DNA from: Sulfitobacter geojensis
Lineage (GTDB): Bacteria > Pseudomonadota > Alphaproteobacteria > Rhodobacterales > Rhodobacteraceae
DNA: 64,000 nucleotides
NCBI RefSeq assembly: GCF_000622325.1
Contig: NZ_JASE01000005.1
Span: 806,001-870,000 of the forward strand
Reading direction: 5' to 3'
Shown: in pieces, positions 62,777 to 64,000 of the stretch
Layout: every line of letters begins with the position of its first letter
How positions within the stretch are numbered: the stretch's first letter is position 1
Made by a program: the position numbers and the translations under genes
Notes under the pieces: model-generated
Databases searched by the model: none
What the model saw: only the letters and a program-made list of their open reading frames with translations
Told to the model about the DNA's origin: nothing

Positions 62777-63727
62777 TTAGCCCTGCAGATCCGCCCACAT
62801 TTCCAGATCGCGCTTGTCGGTCCAGATGCGGGGATGTGCGATGCCGCGTGCTTCATCATAGGCGCGGGCAACGTTGAAGGGCAGGCAGTGTTCATAGATG
62901 GCATAATCTTTGAACTTGGGGTCACATTCGGCGCGCACGGCATCCCATGCTTCCTTGAGCGACCCACCCCGTGCCGCCACGCGGGCAGCGGGCGCATAGG
63001 TGCTATTTACGAAATCACGGGTGGAGTCGATGGCGCGGGCAACAGCGTCCTTGCCGATCAGGGCACCGCCGCGACCGGGCGCAATCGCGTCGACATCATA
63101 GGCCATGATCCTGTCTAGCGTGCCGCCCCAATCGCCGAAATACCCGTCACCGCAATAGCAGGCGGAGTGGTCTTCGACGATGTCACCGGTGAACATTACG
63201 TTCTCGTCTGGCACGTGTATCACGGCGTCGCCAGCTGTGTGGGCGCGGCCGATGTGTTTGATATCGACGCGGCGTTTACCCAGATAGACAGTCATTGAAT
63301 CGCTGAAGGTCGTGGTGGGATAGGTCAGGCCGGGGATGGATTCATGACCCTCGAAAAGGCGCGGAAACCGCTGGAATTCACTGTCCCAGTCTTCCTGCCC
63401 ACGTTCTTCGACCATGCCGCGCGCAACATCAGACATGATGATCTGATCGGCACCGTAAGCAGAGGCCCCCAGCACCCGCACCGCGTGATAGTGGGTCAGC
63501 ACCAGGTGGGTGATCGGCTTGTCCGTCACTTCGCGGACCTTTTCGATGACCTTGCCGGCAAGACGCGGGGTCGCCTGCGCTTCGACGATCATCACGCTGT
63601 CGTCACCAATGATGACGCCGGAGTTCGGGTCACCCTCCGCCGTAAAGGCCCAAAGGTCGCGGCCCACCTCATCAAAGGTGATCTTTTTCTCGGACATGTC
63701 GCCTTGGGATGCGAATGCTTTTGCCAT
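62777..63727 (-). CDS. MBL-fold protein with an altered metal-binding motif
   Basis: A 316-residue metallo-beta-lactamase-fold protein. The canonical HxHxDH reads H79-Y-H81-A-V83-R84, so the aspartate and third histidine are replaced by Val and Arg. A later histidine (H163 in RAHTAGD) and D182 (FTGDIVED) are kept. Such a site could hold one metal rather than two. The start MAKAFASQGDMSEK is used; M11 is an alternative. It lies 74 bases downstream of fumarylacetoacetase on the same strand, suggesting a link to aromatic amino acid breakdown. Confidence 0.85.
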   Translation of the reverse strand: MAKAFASQGDMSEKKITFDEVGRDLWAFTAEGDPNSGVIIGDDSVMIVEAQATPRLAGKVIEKVREVTDKPITHLVLTHYHAVRVLGASAYGADQIIMSDVARGMVEERGQEDWDSEFQRFPRLFEGHESIPGLTYPTTTFSDSMTVYLGKRRVDIKHIGRAHTAGDAVIHVPDENVMFTGDIVEDHSACYCGDGYFGDWGGTLDRIMAYDVDAIAPGRGGALIGKDAVARAIDSTRDFVNSTYAPAARVAARGGSLKEAWDAVRAECDPKFKDYAIYEHCLPFNVARAYDEARGIAHPRIWTDKRDLEMWADLQG

Positions 63728-63763
63728 TGGGGGTCTCTTTCGAATGGGGCGCGTAGGGTCAGC

Positions 63764-63792
63764 GCGGGATTGAGTTTAAGGGCAAGATGAAG
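63764..63792. repeat. 29-bp exact dispersed repeat, copy 2
   Basis: Identical and in the same orientation to 23537-23565. This copy lies in the gap between the fumarylacetoacetase stop and the MBL-protein start, again between two minus-strand genes. Confidence 0.8.
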
Positions 63793-63801
63793 GGGCGGGC
63801 G

Positions 63802-64000
63802 TCAGGGGAACTTAACGGCGGGTGCGATTTTGCCGGTGCAGGCACCAAAGCCGATGCGATATCCGTCGCCCTGTGCGTGGCCCGTCAGAATCATCGTATC
63901 CCCGTCATTCAGGAAGCTGCGGGTGCTGCCGTCCGCCAGCGTGATCGGCTCCTTACCGCCCCAGCTGAGTTCGAGCAGGCTGCCGCGTTCGGATTTTTCT
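63802..64000 (-). CDS. fahA: Fumarylacetoacetase, C-terminal fragment (5' partial)
   Basis: A minus-strand frame enters from the window edge and ends at 63802. The 65 visible residues include [39 protein letters not shown] and [13 protein letters not shown], which are the C-terminal signature of fumarylacetoacetase. The enzyme cleaves fumarylacetoacetate to fumarate and acetoacetate in homogentisate/tyrosine catabolism. The rest of the gene is outside the window. Confidence 0.92.
   Translation of the reverse strand, partial: EKSERGSLLELSWGGKEPITLADGSTRSFLNDGDTMILTGHAQGDGYRIGFGACTGKIAPAVKFP

Noticed and set aside
62572-62997. 141-codon minus-strand frame after the MBL gene
   Set aside because: It overlaps the MBL gene in another frame and its translation (low complexity, Ala/Pro/Arg) has no family resemblance.

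Overview
The window looks like chromosomal DNA from a marine Roseobacter-group alphaproteobacterium (Rhodobacterales). The basis is gene content and protein style: COQ9, TrcR (DUF1013), an alanine dehydrogenase/Lrp pair, bioMNY, a ClpS adaptor, TRAP transporters and a complete aerobic benzoyl-CoA (box) pathway, in GC-rich, densely packed DNA. I did not compute GC content or search any database. I saw no phage genes, transposase, CRISPR array or replication origin.

Layout. 1-8.7 kb: the end of a dipeptide-type ABC importer (permease, two ATPases), an MDR oxidoreductase, HyuB/HyuA hydantoinase-oxoprolinase subunits and an M20 peptidase, all on + and overlapping; probably one operon for taking up and opening a cyclic amide. 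8.7-10.6 kb: arsR-acr3-arsC on -. 11.0-13.4 kb: carboxynorspermidine decarboxylase and the partner dehydrogenase; the matching ornithine decarboxylase lies at 21.6 kb behind a structured leader. 13.5-18.4 kb: ald with a divergent Lrp regulator, rpsU, coq9 and the biotin importer bioMNY. 18.5-33.6 kb: housekeeping and mixed genes (quinone oxidoreductase, RNase T2, trcR, dnaX-ybaB-recR, zinc protease, 4.5S RNA, a phosphodiesterase, nudC, DUF4157, class A beta-lactamase, pheA, membrane cytochrome c). 33.8-39.5 kb: yejABEF peptide importer. 39.5-47.6 kb: membrane proteins, a LysR regulator, a D,D-carboxypeptidase, clpS, rsmC, an SDR and a PAP2 protein; a CAU tRNA follows at 47.8 kb.

48.1-60.6 kb is the standout block. 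A TRAP importer (dctPQM) is followed by an aromatic-acid CoA ligase, an alpha/beta hydrolase, a DUF309 protein, boxC, boxB, an unannotated 56-residue four-cysteine protein, boxA, a hotdog thioesterase, a BoxR-type regulator and a lone 3-hydroxyacyl-CoA-dehydrogenase C-terminal-like protein. Together they would import benzoate (or a close analogue), activate it to the CoA thioester, epoxidise it (BoxAB) and open the ring (BoxC). Two TGCA-N6-TGCA motifs sit in front of the CoA ligase and match the published BzdR/BoxR operator pattern; one overlaps a plausible -10 box.

60.7-64 kb, on -: a Tat-exported ABC substrate-binding protein, an MBL-fold protein with an altered metal motif, and the 3' end of fumarylacetoacetase (homogentisate pathway). 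Other items to follow up are a 182-bp element with 31-bp inverted ends (19.6 kb), a hairpin repeat array between clpS and rsmC (44.6 kb), an exact 29-bp repeat in two distant intergenic gaps, and an SDR without its catalytic lysine.
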